A DNA stretch of 64,000 nt from Bacillus suaedaesalsae. GTDB taxonomy: Bacteria; Bacillota; Bacilli; Bacillales; SA4. The translations under genes were made by a program, and so were the position numbers. Positions 9,885-20,477 of the stretch are shown one piece after another. Location: NCBI RefSeq assembly GCF_016890225.1, contig NZ_JAFELM010000021.1, positions 116,933-180,932 of the forward strand, in the 5' to 3' direction. The stretch's first letter is position 1. Each line of letters starts with the position of its first letter. Under the pieces are notes generated by a model. The model made no database searches. It worked only from the letters and a program-made list of their open reading frames with translations, and was not told the DNA's origin.

Positions 9885-10991
9885 TTGCAAGAAAACGAAT
9901 ACCGAATTTTAGTTATTAATCCTGGCTCAACTTCCACAAAAATAGGTGTCTACTCAGATGAAGTATCAATCTTTGAGAAAACGATACGCCACGATGCAGA
10001 AACCATTTCTTCTTTTTCAAATATTATTGATCAATATGAATTTCGTAAGAACACAATATTGGAAACGTTAGATCATGAAGGAATTAATATTTCGAAGTTA
10101 AGTGCTGTTTGTGGTCGAGGCGGTTTACTTCGTCCTATTGAAGGCGGCACCTATGATGTAAACGATCAAATGCTCAAAGATTTGAGAAAAGGCTATTCGG
10201 GACAACATGCTTCAAACTTAGGTGGAATCATTGCCTATGAAATTGCAAGTGGATTAAATATCCCTTCTTTCATCGTTGACCCAGTGGTAGTAGACGAATT
10301 AGACCCTATCGCTAGAATATCGGGTGTTCCAGAAATAGAACGAAAAAGTATATTCCATGCGCTAAACCAAAAAGCGGTTAGCAGACGAGTAGCAAAAGAA
10401 TTAGGCAAGCGTTATGAAGAGCTAAATTTAATCGTTACTCATATGGGTGGGGGAATTACCGTTGGTGTTCACAAACTAGGAAGAGTAATCGATGTAAATA
10501 ATGGTCTTCATGGTGATGGGCCATTCAGTCCAGAACGTGCAGGAACCGTACCAGCCGGAGATTTAGTATCACTTTGCTTCTCTGGCGAGTATTACCGAGA
10601 TGAAGTAATGAAAAAATTGGTTGGTCAAGGTGGACTTGTTGGATATCTAGGAACGAATGATGCGGTAAGAGTTGAAAAAATGATTGAAGCAGGGAATGAA
10701 AAAGCCAAACTTGTGTATGAAGCAATGGCCTATCAAGTTGCAAAAGAAATTGGCTCTGCAGCAGCCGCATTAGCAGGTAAGGTTGATGCAATCATATTAA
10801 CAGGCGGTCTCGCTTACGGTAAGGGATATGTGTCACTAATTACGGATCGAGTTAAATGGATTGCTGATGTAATTGTTCAACCAGGTGAAAACGAATTACA
10901 AGCATTAGCAGAGGGAGCTCTGCGTGTATTAAAAGGCGAAGAGAGAGCTAAAACCTATCCAGGCCTTGTGGATCAAATAGTTAAGGCTTAA
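9885..10991 (+). CDS. buk: Butyrate kinase
   Basis: Buk transfers phosphate from butyryl-type acyl phosphates to ADP, so the Ptb/Buk pair recovers ATP from branched acyl-CoAs. The TTG at 9885 is chosen because GGAGGA sits eight bases upstream and the protein then starts a few residues before the acetokinase-family motif [16 protein letters not shown]; an upstream in-frame GTG at 9807 lacks family support. From 9885 the product has 368 residues, close to the usual 360. [10 protein letters not shown] and [12 protein letters not shown] are further ATPase-fold motifs. Confidence 0.93.
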   Translation: MQENEYRILVINPGSTSTKIGVYSDEVSIFEKTIRHDAETISSFSNIIDQYEFRKNTILETLDHEGINISKLSAVCGRGGLLRPIEGGTYDVNDQMLKDLRKGYSGQHASNLGGIIAYEIASGLNIPSFIVDPVVVDELDPIARISGVPEIERKSIFHALNQKAVSRRVAKELGKRYEELNLIVTHMGGGITVGVHKLGRVIDVNNGLHGDGPFSPERAGTVPAGDLVSLCFSGEYYRDEVMKKLVGQGGLVGYLGTNDAVRVEKMIEAGNEKAKLVYEAMAYQVAKEIGSAAAALAGKVDAIILTGGLAYGKGYVSLITDRVKWIADVIVQPGENELQALAEGALRVLKGEERAKTYPGLVDQIVKA

Positions 10992-11012
10992 AGGTGAAGG
11001 AGAGATGAAAAC

Positions 11013-12434
11013 ATGGCAACAGAATATGATGTAGTCATACTTGGAGGCGGAACAGGTGGATACGTAGCAGCTATCCGTGCTTCCCAATTAGGTAAGAAAG
11101 TGGCAATCGTCGAAAAAGGTAAGTTAGGTGGTACATGTCTACATAAAGGATGTATCCCTAGTAAGGCTCTTCTTCGTAGTGCAGAAGTATTTGCAACAGC
11201 TAAAAAAGGCGAGGAGTTTGGAGTTATTGCAAAAGAAGTAGCTCTAGATTTCACAAAGGTTCAAGAGAGAAAAGCGAAAATCGTAGAACAACTTCATAAA
11301 GGTGTTCAACACTTAATGAAGCAAGGGAAAATTGATGTTTATGAAGGATTAGGAAGAATTTTAGGACCGTCAATTTTCTCTCCAATGCCTGGAACAATTT
11401 CTGTAGAAATGAACAATGGTGAAGAAAACCAAATGTTAATTCCGAAAAATGTTGTAATCGCAACAGGTTCACGTCCAAGAACACTTCCAGGACTAGACAT
11501 TGACGGTGAATTCGTTCTTTCTTCAGATGAAGCATTAGAACTTACAGAGCTTCCTAATTCTATTATTATTGTTGGTGGTGGAGTAATCGGGATTGAATGG
11601 GCATCGATGATGTCAGATTTCGGAGTTGAAGTGACGGTACTTGAGTATGCAGATCGCATCATTCCAACAGAAGACCGAGAAATTTCAAAAGAAATGCAAC
11701 GTATCATGAAGAAAAAGGGAGTTAAAATTGTTACAAATGCGAAGGTACTTCCTGAAACATTGGAAAAAGGGAATGGTGTAACAATTAAAGCTGAACATAA
11801 AGGAGAGCAAAAATCCTTTACAGCTGAAAAAATCCTTGTATCTGTCGGACGTCAAGCAAATATAGAAGGTATTGGAATCGAGAATACAGAAATTCAAATA
11901 GACCGAGGCTTTATTGTTACAAACGAAAATTATCAAACAAAAGAATCACACATGTATGCAATTGGTGATGTAATTGGCGGACTTCAGTTAGCTCATGTAG
12001 CCTCACATGAAGGTATTACAGCTGTAGAGCATATCGCAGGTGAAAAGACTCATCCAGTTGACCCAACTCTTGTTTCAAAATGTATCTATAGTAATCCAGA
12101 AGCAGCTAGTGTTGGTCTAACAGAAGATGAAGCAAAAGAAAAAGGTTATAAAGTGAAAACTGGAAAGTTTTTATTTAAGGCAATTGGAAAGGCACTTGTT
12201 TATGGCGAGTCAGATGGATTTGTAAAGCTTGTTGTTGATGAAGAAACAGACGATTTATTAGGTGTTCATATGATTGGTCCACACGTAACTGATATGATTT
12301 CTGAAGCTGGCTTAGCAAAAGTACTTGACGCGACTCCGTGGGAAATCGCTCATACGATCCATCCGCATCCAACCTTATCAGAAGCAATTGGTGAAGCAGC
12401 GCTTGCTGTTGAAGGAAGAGCAATTCATTCATAA
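11013..12434 (+). CDS. lpdV: Dihydrolipoamide dehydrogenase, E3 of the branched-chain complex
   Basis: E3 reoxidises the dihydrolipoyl group of E2 with FAD and NAD. The 473-residue protein has the FAD-binding start ILGGGTGGYVAAIRA, the redox disulfide GGTCLHKGCIPSKALL, the NAD-binding GGGVIGIEWASMM, the second FAD motif YAIGDVIGGLQLAH, and the C-terminal catalytic HPHPTLSE of the partner subunit. It starts 21 bases after buk with GAAGGAGAG upstream, within the bkd operon; its dedicated E3 role is inferred from that context. Confidence 0.95.
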   Translation: MATEYDVVILGGGTGGYVAAIRASQLGKKVAIVEKGKLGGTCLHKGCIPSKALLRSAEVFATAKKGEEFGVIAKEVALDFTKVQERKAKIVEQLHKGVQHLMKQGKIDVYEGLGRILGPSIFSPMPGTISVEMNNGEENQMLIPKNVVIATGSRPRTLPGLDIDGEFVLSSDEALELTELPNSIIIVGGGVIGIEWASMMSDFGVEVTVLEYADRIIPTEDREISKEMQRIMKKKGVKIVTNAKVLPETLEKGNGVTIKAEHKGEQKSFTAEKILVSVGRQANIEGIGIENTEIQIDRGFIVTNENYQTKESHMYAIGDVIGGLQLAHVASHEGITAVEHIAGEKTHPVDPTLVSKCIYSNPEAASVGLTEDEAKEKGYKVKTGKFLFKAIGKALVYGESDGFVKLVVDEETDDLLGVHMIGPHVTDMISEAGLAKVLDATPWEIAHTIHPHPTLSEAIGEAALAVEGRAIHS

Positions 12435-12498
12435 TTTTAGAATCTATGGAGGTAGGTAATCCTGCCTTCATCTACATATTTTATTAGGGGGTATCCAT

Positions 12499-13491
12499 AT
12501 GACTGAGAATCGTCATCAAGCCTTAGGTTTAAGTGATGAGACTGTTTTAGAAATGTACGAAACAATGCTACGTGCTCGTAAGATTGATGAGCGTATGTGG
12601 TTATTAAACCGTGCAGGTAAAATTCCATTCGTAATTTCTTGTCAAGGGCAAGAAGCTGCACAAGTTGGTGCTGCATTTGCGCTTGATCGTGAAAAAGATT
12701 ATGTACTGCCATACTACAGAGATATGGGTGTTGTATTAACATTTGGAATGACTGCAAAAGAATTAATGTTATCAGCATTTGCAAAGGCGGAAGATCCAAA
12801 CTCTGGTGGCCGACAAATGCCTGGTCACTTTGGTCAAAAGAAAAACAGAATCGTAACAGGTTCATCTCCGGTTACAACACAAGTCCCACACGCAGTTGGT
12901 GTTGCTCTGGGTGGAAGACTAGAAGGAAAAGACTTAGTAACGTTTGTAACGTTTGGTGAAGGTTCTTCTAACCAAGGAGATTTCCATGAAGGTGCAAACT
13001 ATGCTGCAGTACACAAACTACCTGTTATCTTCATGTGTGAGAATAACAAGTACGCGATCTCTGTTCCATATGAAAAGCAAGTAGCATGTGAGAACATCTC
13101 TGATCGTGCAATCGGGTATGGTATGCCTGGTATCACAGTTGATGGTAATGATATTTTAGAAGTATACAAAGCTGTAAAAGAAGCGGCAGACCGTGGTCGC
13201 CAAGGTGAAGGTCCAACTCTAGTAGAAACAGTATCTTATCGATTAACTGCTCACTCAAGTGACGATGATGATCGTATATATCGTACAAAAGAAGAAGTAG
13301 AAGAAGCAAAGAAGAAAGATGGCTTATTCGCTTTCGAACTGTATCTACAAGAAATCGGACTATTAACAGAAGAAAAATTGAATGAAATTCAAGAAAAAAT
13401 TAAAAAAGAAGTAGAAGAAGCAACAGACTACGCAGAAAATGCTCCATACGCAGAGCCAGAGCATGCTTTAAAGCATGTATATGCTGAGTAA
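12499..13491 (+). CDS. bkdAA: Branched-chain 2-oxo acid dehydrogenase E1 alpha
   Basis: E1 decarboxylates the 2-oxo acids of Leu, Ile and Val using thiamine diphosphate. The 330-residue alpha subunit has the ThDP motif starting at GEGSSNQGDFHEGANYA and ending NNKYAIS, and the phosphorylation-loop-like region YRLTAHSSDDDD. A GGGGG-rich ribosome binding site precedes the ATG. It forms an alpha2-beta2 tetramer with the next gene. Confidence 0.95.
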   Translation: MTENRHQALGLSDETVLEMYETMLRARKIDERMWLLNRAGKIPFVISCQGQEAAQVGAAFALDREKDYVLPYYRDMGVVLTFGMTAKELMLSAFAKAEDPNSGGRQMPGHFGQKKNRIVTGSSPVTTQVPHAVGVALGGRLEGKDLVTFVTFGEGSSNQGDFHEGANYAAVHKLPVIFMCENNKYAISVPYEKQVACENISDRAIGYGMPGITVDGNDILEVYKAVKEAADRGRQGEGPTLVETVSYRLTAHSSDDDDRIYRTKEEVEEAKKKDGLFAFELYLQEIGLLTEEKLNEIQEKIKKEVEEATDYAENAPYAEPEHALKHVYAE

Positions 13492-13505
13492 GAGGGGGAA
13501 GAGAG

Positions 13506-14489
13506 ATGCCAGTAATTTCATATATTGATGCTGTAACAATGGCGATTCGTGAAGAAATGGAAAGAGATTCAAAGGTTTTCACTTTAGGTGAAGATGTTGG
13601 TCTTAAGGGTGGAGTTTTCAAAGCAACACATGGTCTATATGATCAATTCGGAGAAGACCGTGTAATTGATACACCGTTAGCTGAGTCAGCAATTGCAGGT
13701 GTAGCAATCGGTGCAGCAATGTATGGAATGAGACCAATTGCTGAAATGCAATTCGCTGATTTCATTATGCCTGCAGTTAACCAAATCATTTCAGAAGCTG
13801 CAAAAATCCGTTATCGTTCGAACAATGATTGGAGCTGTCCGCTTGTTGTACGTGCACCATACGGTGGTGGAGTACACGGTGCTTTATATCACTCTCAATC
13901 AGTAGAGGCTGTATTTGCGAATCAACCCGGGTTGAAAATCGTAATGCCTTCAACTCCTTATGATGTAAAAGGGTTATTGAAAGCAGCAATTCGCGACGAA
14001 GATCCTGTTTTATTCTTTGAACATAAGCGTGCTTACCGTTTAATAAAAGGTGAAGTTCCAACAGATGATTATGTACTACCAATCGGTAAAGCAGATGTAA
14101 AGCGTGAAGGTGAAGACGTAACTGTTATTACATATGGTCTATGTGTACACTTCGCACTTCAAGCTGCTGAAAAACTTGCAAGTGACGGTATTTCTGTTCA
14201 TGTATTAGATTTACGTACTGTATATCCACTTGATAAGGAAGCTATTATGGAAGCAGCATCGAAAACAGGTAAAGTACTTCTTTTAACAGAAGACAATAAA
14301 GAAGGAAGTATTATGGGTGAAGTTTCTGCGATTATCGCTGAGAATTGCCTATTCGATTTAGATGCACCAATTAAACGCTTAGCAGGACCAGACGTTCCGG
14401 CTATGCCTTATGCTCCAACAATGGAAAAGTATTTCATGATTAATCCAGATAAAGTCGAAAAAGCATTACGTGAACTTGCTGAATTTTAA
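13506..14489 (+). CDS. bkdAB: Branched-chain 2-oxo acid dehydrogenase E1 beta
   Basis: This is the beta subunit of the E1 decarboxylase. The 327 residues show the transketolase-like pyrimidine-binding domain (TLGEDVGLKGGVFKAT, DTPLAESAIAGVAIGAAM, QFADFIMPAVNQI) and the C-terminal transketolase domain (VHVLDLRTVYPLD). It starts 14 bases after bkdAA with AGAGGGGGAAGAG as ribosome binding site, so the two subunits are likely translated together. Confidence 0.95.
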   Translation: MPVISYIDAVTMAIREEMERDSKVFTLGEDVGLKGGVFKATHGLYDQFGEDRVIDTPLAESAIAGVAIGAAMYGMRPIAEMQFADFIMPAVNQIISEAAKIRYRSNNDWSCPLVVRAPYGGGVHGALYHSQSVEAVFANQPGLKIVMPSTPYDVKGLLKAAIRDEDPVLFFEHKRAYRLIKGEVPTDDYVLPIGKADVKREGEDVTVITYGLCVHFALQAAEKLASDGISVHVLDLRTVYPLDKEAIMEAASKTGKVLLLTEDNKEGSIMGEVSAIIAENCLFDLDAPIKRLAGPDVPAMPYAPTMEKYFMINPDKVEKALRELAEF

Positions 14490-14519
14490 TTAACGTACGG
14501 GTAAAGGAGGTCATCTCGA

Positions 14520-15815
14520 TTGGCTATTGAAAAAATTACGATGCCACAGCTTGGTGAAAGTGTTACCGAGGGAACAATTAGTAAATGGCTCGTGTCACCA
14601 GGAGATAAGGTAAACAAGTACGATCCTATTGCAGAAGTTATGACAGACAAAGTAAATGCTGAAGTGCCATCTTCATTTACTGGGACAATTAAAGAACTTA
14701 TTGCAGCAGAAGATGAGACGTTACCAGTCGGTGCTGTAGTATGTACGATTGAAGTTGGAGGAGGGGAAAGCACACCTGTTGTAGAAACACCAGTTGCTGA
14801 ACCTTCATCTGCACCCGCATCCGCAGAAACAATCACACCATCTGCAGATCAATCAAATAAGCGTCGTTATTCACCGGCTGTTCTTCGTTTAGCGCAAGAA
14901 AATAATATTAACCTTGAACAATTAACTGGTACAGGAGCGGGTGGACGTATTACTCGTAAGGATGTTCAACTAGTGATTGAATCAGGTCAAATTCCAACAC
15001 CTGCTGCTAAGAAAGAAGAAACAGTTGCGCCAGGTACACCAGCAGTTGAAACTACTGTACCATCAGCATCTAGTAAGCCAGCTGCTGCACCGGTAAATGT
15101 GCCAACAATGCCAGGTGACATTGAAATCCCAGTGTCGGGTGTTCGTAAAGCAATTGCAGCAAATATGCTACGCAGTAAGCATGAAGCTCCGCACGCTTGG
15201 ACAATGGTAGAAGTTGATGTGACAAACCTTGTGAATTATCGTAATTCTATTAAGAATGAGTTTAAAACTAAAGAAGGCTTTAATTTAACGTTCTTTGCAT
15301 TCTTTGTAAAAGCAGTTGCACAAGCTCTTAAAGAATTCCCACAAATTAATTCAATGTGGGCTGGCGATAAGATTGTTCAAAAGAAAGACATTAACATCTC
15401 AATCGCAGTTGCAACAGATGATGCGCTTTTCGTACCAGTTATTAAACATGCAGATGAAAAGACGATTAAAGGTATTGCTCGCGAGATTACAGAGTTGGCA
15501 AACAAAGTTCGTGCAGGTAAGCTAAAGTCTGATGAAATGCAAGGTGGAACTTTCACTGTTAACAACACTGGGTCATTTGGTTCTGTCCAATCAATGGGTA
15601 TCATTAATTACCCACAAGCAGCGATTTTACAAGTTGAATCTATTGTAAAACGCCCAGTTGTTATGGATGGTGGAATGATCGCGGTTCGTGATATGGTAAA
15701 TCTCTGCCTATCTTTAGATCACCGAGTACTTGACGGTTTAGTTTGTGGACGTTTCCTTGCAAGAGTGAAGGAAATTCTAGAGAACACTACAAAAGAAAAT
15801 ACTTCTGTTTACTAA
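14520..15815 (+). CDS. bkdB: Branched-chain 2-oxo acid dehydrogenase E2 (lipoamide acyltransferase)
   Basis: E2 carries the acyl group on lipoate and transfers it to CoA. The start is TTG at 14520, nine bases after a perfect AAAGGAGGT. In order: a lipoyl domain (lipoylated Lys in MTDKVNAEVPSS, about residue 43), an Ala/Pro-rich linker, an E1/E3-binding domain (YSPAVLRLAQENNI to GGRITRKDVQ, about 118-155), a second linker and the acyltransferase core ending in the catalytic LDHRVLDG. The length of 431 is normal with one lipoyl domain. It is the last gene of the operon. Confidence 0.95.
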   Translation: MAIEKITMPQLGESVTEGTISKWLVSPGDKVNKYDPIAEVMTDKVNAEVPSSFTGTIKELIAAEDETLPVGAVVCTIEVGGGESTPVVETPVAEPSSAPASAETITPSADQSNKRRYSPAVLRLAQENNINLEQLTGTGAGGRITRKDVQLVIESGQIPTPAAKKEETVAPGTPAVETTVPSASSKPAAAPVNVPTMPGDIEIPVSGVRKAIAANMLRSKHEAPHAWTMVEVDVTNLVNYRNSIKNEFKTKEGFNLTFFAFFVKAVAQALKEFPQINSMWAGDKIVQKKDINISIAVATDDALFVPVIKHADEKTIKGIAREITELANKVRAGKLKSDEMQGGTFTVNNTGSFGSVQSMGIINYPQAAILQVESIVKRPVVMDGGMIAVRDMVNLCLSLDHRVLDGLVCGRFLARVKEILENTTKENTSVY

Positions 15816-15822
15816 TAAAAAT

Positions 15823-15856
15823 AGCAGTCCGATTCATTAAATCGGACTGCTTTATT
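15823..15856 (+). terminator. Terminator of the bkd operon
   Basis: A perfect 12-base stem AGCAGTCCGATT and AATCGGACTGCT, followed by TTATTTTAT. Confidence 0.9.
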
Positions 15857-15889
15857 TTATATACAAAGATTTCATTGTAATATCATTTA

Positions 15890-16260
15890 TTACAGCACTT
15901 TTTCTGCAATAGATCTTCCAGCTTTACACCCTGTAAATAAACATCCACCGAGAAATGTTCCTTCGAGTTCCGATATTCGCAAACTCCTCATCCTCCAAAA
16001 CTAGAAGCTTCCCAGCCGCATATAAACCTGGAATAGCGTTTCCAATAGAGTCAAGTACACGTCCTGATAAATCGGTTTGCAAACCACCTAATGTTTTGCT
16101 ACTAACAATATGTAATCGCTCAGCAATAAGAGGTCCATTTTTAGGTTCAAGTATCCTATGTCAAGATGTAACCCTGATTAACTTTAACTCCAATATAGTT
16201 TCGTGTTCCATGTATAGCAGTCACTAGAAGGTTTTTGTTAAATTGTACCACTTTAGACAT
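15890..16260 (-). pseudogene. Decayed FAD-binding dehydrogenase gene (C-terminal remnant)
   Basis: Read on the minus strand the region gives pieces of an FAD-binding-2 family dehydrogenase in three frames: AIHGTRNYIGVKVNQGYILT then a stop; after a frame change, RILEPKNGPLIAERLHIVSS and GGLQTDLSGRVLDSIGNAIP with GLYAAG; then damaged EASSFGG and EYR; and finally EGTFLGGCLFTGCKAGRSIA with EKVL before a TAA at 15890-15892. Intact relatives end in a GLYAAGEA...GGG...YRALEGTFLGG...GRxAG pattern. The N-terminal FAD-binding half is missing. At least two frameshifts and stops show that the gene is dead. Confidence 0.75.
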
Positions 16261-16435
16261 CAATATAAATAACAACATAATCTCAATAAAAGTTCACCTA
16301 TCGCAAGAAAGAATTCTGAAGAGAAACCACTATCAAGATTTTCAGGAATGAATAGTAGCCTTTACATTGTGCCTAAGCAGTATTTGTACTAAAATTAAAC
16401 TATGTAAAAATATACATATTAGCTCTAACTCAAAC

Positions 16436-16449
16436 TGAAAGCGTTTTCG
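16436..16449 (+). promoter_or_regulatory. cre site (CcpA) just upstream of mutA
   Basis: TGAAAGCGTTTTCG matches the cre consensus TGWAANCGNTNWCA at 13 of 14 positions. It lies three bases before the mutA ribosome binding site, so CcpA bound here would act as a roadblock downstream of the promoter. The regulatory role is inferred. Confidence 0.7.
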
Positions 16450-16465
16450 GGCAAGGGGGATGGAT

Positions 16466-18322
16466 ATGACAGAAAAATTATCGGCCAGCTGGTTAAATGA
16501 GTTAAATGAAACATTTGCAATTCCTTCTTATGAGGAATGGGAGCAAGTGGCCAAAGCTTCTTTAAAAGGAAAACCTTTAGAGAAACTATACACTCAGACA
16601 TACGAGGGAATAACTTTACAACCTATTTATCGTAGTGAACAAGTAACAAACAACCTGACACTTCAACATGGAAATCCGACTCAAACTTGGAATATCTCAC
16701 AAGAGATCAAAGTTACGACAATTGAAGAAACAAGTATAGCCATTCAACAGGCATTACAATTCGGGCAAACATGTATCAATATCGATTTTTCGAATTCTAC
16801 TATAAATAAAGAAGAGTTTTATGGAATACTGGATTCATTTATAGATACAGAAGCTTTTGTTTTCATTAAAGGAGATCAAAGCATTTTAAAATATATTCAT
16901 TCTTATCAAGAAGAAAAAGGGCTTACTGTAAATGGTGTAATTGGATTTGATCCAATTGCTAAATGGGTGAAAACGGGTGCTTTACAGAAGAACTTAACAA
17001 AATATTATGAAGAAATGGCAGAAACAATACAAATCTCATCTTCTTCAATTAAATGTCTGTTAGTAGATAGCCAGCCTGTACATAACGGTGGAGCAAATGC
17101 TGTACAAGAGCTAGCATATACACTCTCCGTTGCTATAGAGTATATCAATCAGCTTACTGAACGCGGTTTATCAATAGATCAGATCGCTCCTCATTTCGCG
17201 TTTTCATTTAGTGTAGGATCCAATATGTTCATGGAGATTGCGAAACTAAGAGCGGCGAGATTTCTTTGGTCTGCAATTGTGAATGAGTTTGGAGGTTCAG
17301 AGAATTCACAAAGAATGTGGATTCATGCGAGAACTTCCATCACGACAAAGACAAAATATGATCCCTACGTAAATATGCTTCGTTCAACAGTAGAGACGTT
17401 TGCTGCTGTTGTTGGTGGGGCTAATAGCGTTCATACGTCAACTTTTGATGAGGCTCATGGAATTTCTACTGAGTTCTCTGAAAGAATTGCAAGAAACGTA
17501 CAATCCATTTTGAAGGAAGAATCTCACCTTCATAGAGTAGTAGACCCTGCAGGTGGTTCATGGTATATCGAAAGGATAACAACTGAATTAGCAGAGAAGG
17601 TCTGGGAGATGATCCAGAAGGTTGAGCAAGAGGGAGGCATTGTGTCTTCACTAAAGAATGGGACAATTCAAAACGACATTCAGAATACTAGAGAACAACG
17701 CTTTAAAAAGATCGACTATCGCAAGGAACGAATTGTTGGGACAAACATGTATGCAAACACTAAAGAAGAAAGTATAAATAGGAAGTCTAGTAAACAGGAA
17801 ATTGAACAAAGTTCTGAAAATTTAATAGAGCCTATTCAACAAGTTCCTGTGATTAGATGGTCTATGAAGTATGAAGAGCTTAGAGATGCATCATTTATGT
17901 ATTTTAATAAGCATGGAAAGATGCTATCAATCCAATTAATTAATATAGGGGTACTTCCAAAACACAAGCCAAGAACTGATTTCATTAAAGGTTTTTTTGA
18001 AGTAGGAGGCTTTGAAGTTAAGGATAGTGAGAGTTTCTTAACTGTTGATGAAGTGAGCGCCTTTCTGACATCTGCATCAGATACAGTATATGTATTGTGT
18101 GGTATTGATGAGACATATGAAGAAATCGGAAGAGAAGTTGTACAGATACTTCAAACACATGCACACTCATCATTCGTGTATATAGCAGGAAGGCTTGATT
18201 CCCAAACAGAAGAGGACTATAAATCACTAGGATTATCAGATACAATTCATGCAAACACAAATTGTTATGAATTTTTGTATAAGCTACAAAAAGAAATGGG
18301 GGGATATCATGAAGAAGCCTAA
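16466..18322 (+). CDS. mutA: Methylmalonyl-CoA mutase, small (beta) subunit
   Basis: This is the non-catalytic partner of MutB in the heterodimeric B12 enzyme that interconverts methylmalonyl-CoA and succinyl-CoA. The 618-residue protein has the mutase-family TIM-barrel region ([52 protein letters not shown]) but its C-terminal domain lacks the DxHxxG cobalamin signature, as expected for the beta subunit. ATG 16466 is favoured because AAGGGGG lies six bases upstream; ATG 16460 touches the ribosome binding site. It overlaps mutB. Confidence 0.92.
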   Translation: MTEKLSASWLNELNETFAIPSYEEWEQVAKASLKGKPLEKLYTQTYEGITLQPIYRSEQVTNNLTLQHGNPTQTWNISQEIKVTTIEETSIAIQQALQFGQTCINIDFSNSTINKEEFYGILDSFIDTEAFVFIKGDQSILKYIHSYQEEKGLTVNGVIGFDPIAKWVKTGALQKNLTKYYEEMAETIQISSSSIKCLLVDSQPVHNGGANAVQELAYTLSVAIEYINQLTERGLSIDQIAPHFAFSFSVGSNMFMEIAKLRAARFLWSAIVNEFGGSENSQRMWIHARTSITTKTKYDPYVNMLRSTVETFAAVVGGANSVHTSTFDEAHGISTEFSERIARNVQSILKEESHLHRVVDPAGGSWYIERITTELAEKVWEMIQKVEQEGGIVSSLKNGTIQNDIQNTREQRFKKIDYRKERIVGTNMYANTKEESINRKSSKQEIEQSSENLIEPIQQVPVIRWSMKYEELRDASFMYFNKHGKMLSIQLINIGVLPKHKPRTDFIKGFFEVGGFEVKDSESFLTVDEVSAFLTSASDTVYVLCGIDETYEEIGREVVQILQTHAHSSFVYIAGRLDSQTEEDYKSLGLSDTIHANTNCYEFLYKLQKEMGGYHEEA

Positions 18323-20477
18323 TTTTGCCTCAATCCCTTTTACTCAATTAGTAAATAATCAATATTCTGGTAATCTAGATCAAGTCACGACGTATGAGAC
18401 AAATGAAAAGATTACAGTAAAGAGTCACTATACAGAAAGTGATAGCATTGAACTTCCCTTTTTAGATTACATGCCAGGTATAGCTCCTTATACAAGAGGA
18501 CCATACCCAACGATGTATGTGACACGTCCGTGGACAGTAAGGCAGTATGCAGGATTTTCAACTGCTGAGGAAAGTAATGCTTTTTACCGTCGTAATTTAG
18601 CTGCAGGACAAAAAGGGTTATCAGTTGCCTTTGACTTAGCAACACATCGAGGCTATGATTCTGATCATCCTCGTGTTGTAGGGGATGTTGGGAAAGCTGG
18701 AGTGGCCATTGACTCTATATTAGATATGAAAATCTTATTTGATGATATTCCACTTGATGAGATGAGTGTTTCGATGACAATGAACGGCGCTGTATTACCG
18801 ATCATGGCATTTTATATTGTTACAGCGGAGGAGCAAGGTGTAAAACAACATCAACTATCAGGAACAATTCAAAATGATATTTTAAAAGAGTATATGGTCA
18901 GAAACACGTACATTTATCCTCCTGAAACATCAATGAGAATTATTGCTGACATTTTTGAATACACGTCCAAAAATATGCCGAAATTCAATTCGATTAGCAT
19001 CTCGGGTTATCACTTACAAGAGGCAGGAGCGCCTGCTGATTTAGAGTTAGCGTATACGCTTGCTGATGGTCTCGAGTATGTTAGAACTGGTTTAAAAGCG
19101 GGAATTGACATTGATTCCTTTGCTCCAAGACTTTCATTCTTCTGGGCAATCGGAATGAATTACTTTATGGAAGTTGCCAAAATGCGTGCAGCTCGTTTAC
19201 TGTGGGCTAAATTAATTAAACCTTTTCAGCCCAAAAATGAGAAGTCACTAGCACTTAGAACTCACTCTCAAACTTCCGGATGGAGCTTAACAGAGCAAGA
19301 TCCATTTAATAACGTAGCAAGAACCTGTGTTGAAGCATTAGCGGCATCACTTGGACATACACAATCTCTTCATACAAATGCATTAGATGAAGCGATTGCC
19401 CTGCCGACAGATTTCTCTGCTCGTATTGCTCGTAATACACAGCTATATTTACAGGATGAAACAGGAATATGTAATGTAATTGATCCGTGGGGCGGTTCTC
19501 ATTATGTTGAAACATTGACGGCTGAATTAGTAGATCGTGCGTGGAAGCATATTACTGAGATTGAAGAACTTGGTGGAATGGCTAAGGCGATTGAAACAGG
19601 GTTGCCGAAAATGAGAATTGAAGAAGCTGCTGCTAGACGTCAGGCACATATTGATTCGGGCAAGGAAGCGATTATCGGTGTCAACAAATATCGTCTAGAA
19701 AAAGAGGATGAAATAGATACGTTAGATATTGATAATACAGCAGTAAGAGTGAAGCAAATTGAACGATTAAAACAACTAAGAGAAAATCGTGACGAAGAGA
19801 AAGTCACGGCTGCATTAGATGCAATTACAAATGCTACTGAAACTGGAGGAGGTAACCTTTTAGAACTCTCTGTTGAAGCAGCGAGAGTACGAGCGTCATT
19901 AGGTGAAATTTCGTATGCGATTGAAAAGGTAGCAAAGCGCCATAAAGCTGTTATTCGTTCCGTAAGTGGTGTGTATAGCTCAGAATATTCAAATGAAGCT
20001 GAAATTCTGCGTGTGAAAAAGCTTACAGATGAGTTTGCTGAACAAGAAGGAAGAAGACCTCGTATTATGATAGCGAAGATGGGGCAGGACGGTCATGACC
20101 GCGGGGCAAAAGTAATCGCAACCGCGTTTGCAGATTTAGGGTTTGATGTTGATATCGGACCGTTATTCCAAACACCAGAGGAAACTGCACTTCAAGCAAT
20201 TGAAAATGATGTTCATGTGATTGGATTAAGTTCACTGGCTGCCGGACATAAAACGTTATTACCACAACTTGTGGAAGAACTTCGAAAGCATGACAGAGAA
20301 GACATAGTTGTGATAATTGGGGGAGTTATTCCAGCGAAAGACTACGACTTCCTATTAAGTAATGGAGCGTCTGCTGTATTTGGTCCAGGAACAGTTATCC
20401 CAGTCGCAGCCGAAAAAGTACTTCAAGAAGTATATACACGTTTAGGGTATGAGAATGGTGTGACCTCGAATGACTGA
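18309..20477 (+). CDS. mutB: Methylmalonyl-CoA mutase, large (alpha) catalytic subunit
   Basis: This is the adenosylcobalamin-dependent subunit. From ATG 18309 (GGGGGGAT upstream) it has 722 residues: a TIM-barrel substrate domain beginning [20 protein letters not shown], with [21 protein letters not shown], and a C-terminal B12 domain with the base-off motif GQDGHDRG and [12 protein letters not shown]. It overlaps mutA by 14 bases and meaB by 8, which indicates translational coupling. An in-frame ATG at 18249 inside mutA has no ribosome binding site. Propionyl-CoA from Ile and Val degradation is the likely source of substrate. Confidence 0.95.
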   Translation: MKKPNFASIPFTQLVNNQYSGNLDQVTTYETNEKITVKSHYTESDSIELPFLDYMPGIAPYTRGPYPTMYVTRPWTVRQYAGFSTAEESNAFYRRNLAAGQKGLSVAFDLATHRGYDSDHPRVVGDVGKAGVAIDSILDMKILFDDIPLDEMSVSMTMNGAVLPIMAFYIVTAEEQGVKQHQLSGTIQNDILKEYMVRNTYIYPPETSMRIIADIFEYTSKNMPKFNSISISGYHLQEAGAPADLELAYTLADGLEYVRTGLKAGIDIDSFAPRLSFFWAIGMNYFMEVAKMRAARLLWAKLIKPFQPKNEKSLALRTHSQTSGWSLTEQDPFNNVARTCVEALAASLGHTQSLHTNALDEAIALPTDFSARIARNTQLYLQDETGICNVIDPWGGSHYVETLTAELVDRAWKHITEIEELGGMAKAIETGLPKMRIEEAAARRQAHIDSGKEAIIGVNKYRLEKEDEIDTLDIDNTAVRVKQIERLKQLRENRDEEKVTAALDAITNATETGGGNLLELSVEAARVRASLGEISYAIEKVAKRHKAVIRSVSGVYSSEYSNEAEILRVKKLTDEFAEQEGRRPRIMIAKMGQDGHDRGAKVIATAFADLGFDVDIGPLFQTPEETALQAIENDVHVIGLSSLAAGHKTLLPQLVEELRKHDREDIVVIIGGVIPAKDYDFLLSNGASAVFGPGTVIPVAAEKVLQEVYTRLGYENGVTSND

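Noticed and set aside
15955-16227. Open frame of 90 codons on the plus strand
   Set aside because: It is the shadow of the decayed minus-strand FAD dehydrogenase gene and has no ribosome binding site.
16261-16435. Extra gene or promoter between the FAD pseudogene and mutA
   Set aside because: No frame with a ribosome binding site, and no -35/-10 pair with acceptable spacing, could be identified; the mutA promoter is probably here but I cannot place it.
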